DNA from: Ephemerocybe angulata
Taxonomy: Eukaryota; Basidiomycota; Agaricomycetes; Agaricales; Psathyrellaceae
Direction: 5' to 3'
Length of the DNA stretch: 64,000 nt
NCBI GenBank assembly: GCA_013368325.1
Contig: JAACJK010000058.1
Location: 310,001-374,000 of the forward strand
In this document: piece after piece, positions 58,124 through 64,000 of the stretch
Layout: the number at the start of each line of letters is the position of its first letter
Numbering within the stretch: the stretch's first letter is position 1
Made by a program: the position numbers and the translations under genes
Notes under the pieces: model-generated
What the model saw: only the letters and a program-made list of their open reading frames with translations
The model's database searches: none
Told to the model about the DNA's origin: nothing

Positions 58124-60647
<2,524 letters not shown>

Positions 60648-62250
60648 ACGGCGGTCGGAGGAATTGAGATTGGCTAGGGCGAAGTCTACAGGACGGAGGG
60701 CGCGCCTGGGTACTGCGCGACGGGAAGGCCTCGGTGTTGGTACCATATTATGCATCATGGACGAGCAATGTAGCCGCGCTCATGTGAGATTGGAAACACG
60801 TTTTGCTGAGCTGATACACGGCGTCATAGAGTTTCAGGACTGAGTTTGGTGGTACACTCGAGGACGGGATGCTCGTTCTTGGGAGGGACGTGGCGTGTTG
60901 TCGCTTGGCTATGTTGGGGCAAGTAAAGTCCACCCATTCGCGCTGCGTCGTTTTCGCGGGGGATTAAAAGACGCTTCTGACATGTCGCGTTGCAGCAAAC
61001 GGGATTAAGACAGTAGCCTTCCGCGCTGATGTCGCAGTTGGAAGAGGTGGATAGCCAGTGAATGTAAGAAGTGGATTACGATAGCGAAAGTCTGAAACCA
61101 ATGTCAGCGCCTAAGGAGCACGAGGAGGGGTACTGACGAACCTGACTATGTAAAAGGAGAGCGACCGAAAGCAAGACTACGACTCCGGCGCCGTCGACGC
61201 GCAGCACGTACGTTTTTGAGTGCTCAGGGTGTGACAGCGCAGCTGCCTTGCTCGGGTAGTATGCAGCGTGAAACTGTATCTGGCGCCTGTCCTTTCAAGG
61301 GCAAAGCATAGTTCTCATGTGTATTATGCGGAGGCCATGCCACCGTGTTCTCGGATCCTGCAGTACCTTGCGGACTACGGCGGTGCCCTCGAAGAAGGCA
61401 GCAGGGTCGACCTGAGGAGCCACGCGGAGGGCTCATCGGCCTTTTGGAAGACCTAAAGCCTCTGCAGCAGGAAGGAACGTGAACCGTAGCATCGTTGTCG
61501 TGACGGCGCAGGCGGTCAACCAACGCTCAACTGAGAGGAATTTGGGTAGATGTGGGTGTCGCTTAGTCATTCCCTGCGGCGGCCGGAAGGATGCAATTTA
61601 AGGTCTCACGCGCTGAACATTTCGAGCGCGTTCGCTCCTCAGGTTCGCTCCCCCCTGCATTCAAAAACATACTTACTCGGCATCGCTGAAACCAGTTTTA
61701 AGTGGTGTTGGTGTACAGAAGAGATGCCCCATGAGTGGGAGCAGACCTTGGATGCCCCACATAGATCGAGACGGAGTCGACCAAAGGGAAAAGACTATTC
61801 AAGTCTGGATACGGGAGACCAGGGTGGGATAGAGAAAAATGGTGTCAGAGGGAGGATATTAGACGCTGGGGTAAATCAAAGATCATTACCCGGCCGCAGT
61901 ACCACACGATCGTACGCACTTAGACGAATAGATACGGTAAGCGCCCATTGAGCGCCCATGTAGTATTCTTATTGTTGCGGTCATCAAACGTCAATTGGCA
62001 CTTCTTGTTCGCTCCAAGAATCCAGGTTTGTGGTAATGATGAGTGAACATAACAGAGAATACATAGGAAGCCCAAGGAAGGAATAGGTCATATAGCGAAC
62101 ACTAGAGACACTAAACTAGGGAGATAACTTGGAGCGAGAAGTCTGGTGGTCGTAGTGAGTCCTATGTAAGTCGAGGGCCTGTACTGTTTAATCTAAATGT
62201 CCGTTCTACCAAAGTCCGTATGGTCATATCGCAAGTCCCCCGGTGGATTC
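60648..62250. other. Intergenic region containing the parental part of the duplication
   Basis: About 1.6 kb downstream of the GH1 gene and downstream of the ankyrin gene. No supported gene is seen. From about 61,875 it is the partner of the degraded duplicate at 57,240-57,735. Confidence 0.45.
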
Positions 62251-64000
62251 TTAACTTCCAGGTTCAATGATTCCGGGGATCGTTCGAAGGATCTCGACAA
62301 CAGCGTCATGACCCCAAGCCAAAGCCTGCATCAAAGCGGTTGTTCCATCACTGTCGGCCAGATTAACGTCGATTCCCGGTGCTGCGCAGAGGACCTCCAC
62401 AACGGCCTCATTATCCTCGGAGGCTGCCCAGAACAGGGCAGTTTTACCTTCTTCGTCGGCGATATTGACGTCGATCCCAGGAACAGAGCAGAGTGTCTCG
62501 ACGAGGGATCTACTTCTGTCGTCGCCAGAGAATGTTGCCATCATCAAAGCGGTTCTCCCGTCTATGTTCACCATATTGACGTCGATTCCTGGGGTCCTGC
62601 AGAGGATTTGGACAACATCTTCGTGGGCCATAATCGATGCCGACATCAAGGGAGTAGTCCCATTGATATCTACCCGGTTGACATCGATCCCAGGCGTCGC
62701 ACAGAGGACCTTGACGGTGGCCTCGTTGCCTTGAGAGGACGCCCACATCAAGGCGGTTGCACCATCGTTATCCGCCACGTTGACGTCGATTTCTCGCGCT
62801 GCGCAGAGGCACTTTGTCGCGAGTTCGCTACCAGCGCCTCCCAACTGGGAAGCTGCCCATATCAACGCCGTTTTCCCTGAGTTGTCGGCTTGATTTAGAT
62901 CAATTCCAGGCGTGGAGCAAAGCAACTCGATGGTGGATTCGCTGTGAAGGATTTTGGACGAAGCCAACATCAAAGCAGTTCTACCCTCTCCGTCGGATAT
63001 GTTGACCTGGATCCCAGCCGCTGCGCATAGAAGTTTGACGATGGCTACGTGCCCGAGCTGTGAAGCCCACATTATTGCCGTTTTTCCATCCTGATCCTTG
63101 GCGTTGATGTCGATTCCAGGCCATGTGAGGAGGCCCACAACCGTGTCTTCATCGTTGTCGATAGTCGCCTGTATCAAGGGGGATCGCCGACCGCGCGCAG
63201 TGAAAGTGGGCTTGAACAGGGCGACAACTTCTCTATGGCCACCAGTGGTTGCGTAAGCGATGGCCGTCTGCCCGTCCTTGTCGGCTAGGTACATGTTGCA
63301 TGAAGGCGAAGAGAGGAGCGTGGAAACAATGAGTTTATGGCCATTCGCGCTTGCGCGCATCAAAGCCGTTCGCCCATTGCTGTCGCGCAGGTTGAGCTCG
63401 ATTCCAGGCTCCTTGCATAGCACCTCGGCGATTACTCTATGACCGCCTTGAGAAGCAAGTATCAGAGCGGTTTCTTCCGTTTTGTTGGTTGAATTGACAT
63501 CGAGCTTATACGATCCAAGGAGAAGCACGACAGCAGCACCGTAGCCATGTGTTGATGCCACTCTCAGAGCTGCTGCTGCGTCTAGTCGAAACCATTAGTC
63601 TCGCGTGAAACTAAGGTATATAGACAAAGTACCGACCTTGAGGCCGCTTCTCCACACTACGGAGGAGGCGTAAACAGTCTTTGATGTCTCGATCGATAGA
63701 GTGTTTATCCCTGTTCAGGGGATCCGCTGCATCATCAAGTTTGAATATTGTGTCCAAGTCAAAACGTCAGCAAAACGTCAGTATAACAGTTGATACGCAC
63801 TTTCGATGTTTGGATCGCCTCCTGCTTCCAACATGGCGATGATGACGAAGCCTGGAACTGAGTCATCGGAAAGGCAGGCTGCTTGGATTGCGCTCATGTC
63901 CGTGTCTCCTGTAATGTATGGTGGGGTCAGTTAGGTGCCCCCTCAACTGTTGTTGCCGACAACATACCGTCGATGACATTGGGGTCTGCTCCCATTTTAA
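62251..64000 (-). CDS. Ankyrin-repeat protein, 5' end beyond the window
   Basis: The 3' part of a gene for an ankyrin-repeat protein, a protein-protein interaction scaffold. Exons on the minus strand are >64000-63968, 63908-63801, 63726-63637 and 63581-62251, with phase kept throughout. The last exon alone holds about 12 repeats of roughly 34 residues with a highly regular unit: DGxTALMxAS, a helix, LLCxxPGIDVN, xxD. Earlier exons add GADPNVIDGDTDMSAIQAAC and AGGDPNIE-type units. The regular GIDVN motif makes a recurring GTTGACGTCGAT-like word on the + strand. The protein ends VEILRTIPGIIEPGS. N-terminal domains (possibly NACHT or a kinase-like module, as in many basidiomycete ankyrin proteins) cannot be seen. 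Confidence 0.9.

Noticed and set aside
62197..62880. 227-codon + strand frame opposite the ankyrin gene
   Set aside because: Its regular repeats are the reverse complement of the ankyrin repeats, not an independent protein.

Overview
The window looks like nuclear DNA of a filamentous basidiomycete, most likely an Agaricomycete. Genes are split by many short introns (about 50-65 nt) with GTNNGT donors and CTNAC branch sites. Several protein families are typical of that group: a DUF6534 membrane protein, a WOPR transcription factor, a HAM1-like protein and a CaaX pheromone-like precursor. I rebuilt the main gene models by hand. In most of them the reading phase closes exactly across all introns, so those exon boundaries should be close to correct.

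Left part (1-20,700). The window opens inside a DNAJC11-like gene (+), followed by a frame-broken stretch I cannot name. Then come a WOPR (Gti1/Pac2) regulator (+) and a 3.3 kb gene-poor stretch that ends in a perfect 32-bp AT palindrome. An RMD1/Sif2-type DUF155 gene (+) converges on exocyst SEC5 (-). A 330-bp foldback (MITE-like) element sits in the SEC5 upstream region, next to the 3' end of a sphingolipid fatty acid 2-hydroxylase gene (-). A GH105-like six-hairpin glycosidase (-) follows.

Middle part (20,700-45,500). A ubiquitin-specific protease (-) is divergent from DCP1 (+). Next are a mitochondrial ornithine carrier (+) and an ACSF2-type acyl-CoA synthetase (+). The synthetase is notable for an apparent AT-AC intron and a 10-nt microexon. 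Converging on it is a small gene encoding a tandem-repeat, CaaX-ending pheromone-like peptide. Then come a disordered RSGT-repeat protein (+), glutamate decarboxylase (-), the divergent pair MRPL16 (-) / PRP3 (+), and an Apd1/Aim32-type thioredoxin-like ferredoxin (-).

Right part (45,500-64,000). A large HAM1-like gene carries an apparent frameshift. It is followed by a cytochrome P450 (-), ORC2 (+), a DUF6534 membrane protein (-), a GH1 beta-glucosidase (+), and the 3' part of an ankyrin-repeat gene (-) that runs off the right edge. A degraded duplicate of the ankyrin gene's 3' end lies on the other side of the beta-glucosidase.

Most of the window is housekeeping: secretion, mRNA decapping, splicing, replication, mitochondrial translation, and lipid and amino-acid metabolism. 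There is no sign of a secondary-metabolite cluster, a pheromone receptor, rRNA, tRNA or CRISPR. The most unusual items are the pheromone-like precursor, the AT-AC intron, two microexons, the foldback element, the ankyrin duplication, and abrupt switches between C-ending and G-ending codons inside PRP3 and the HAM1-like gene.
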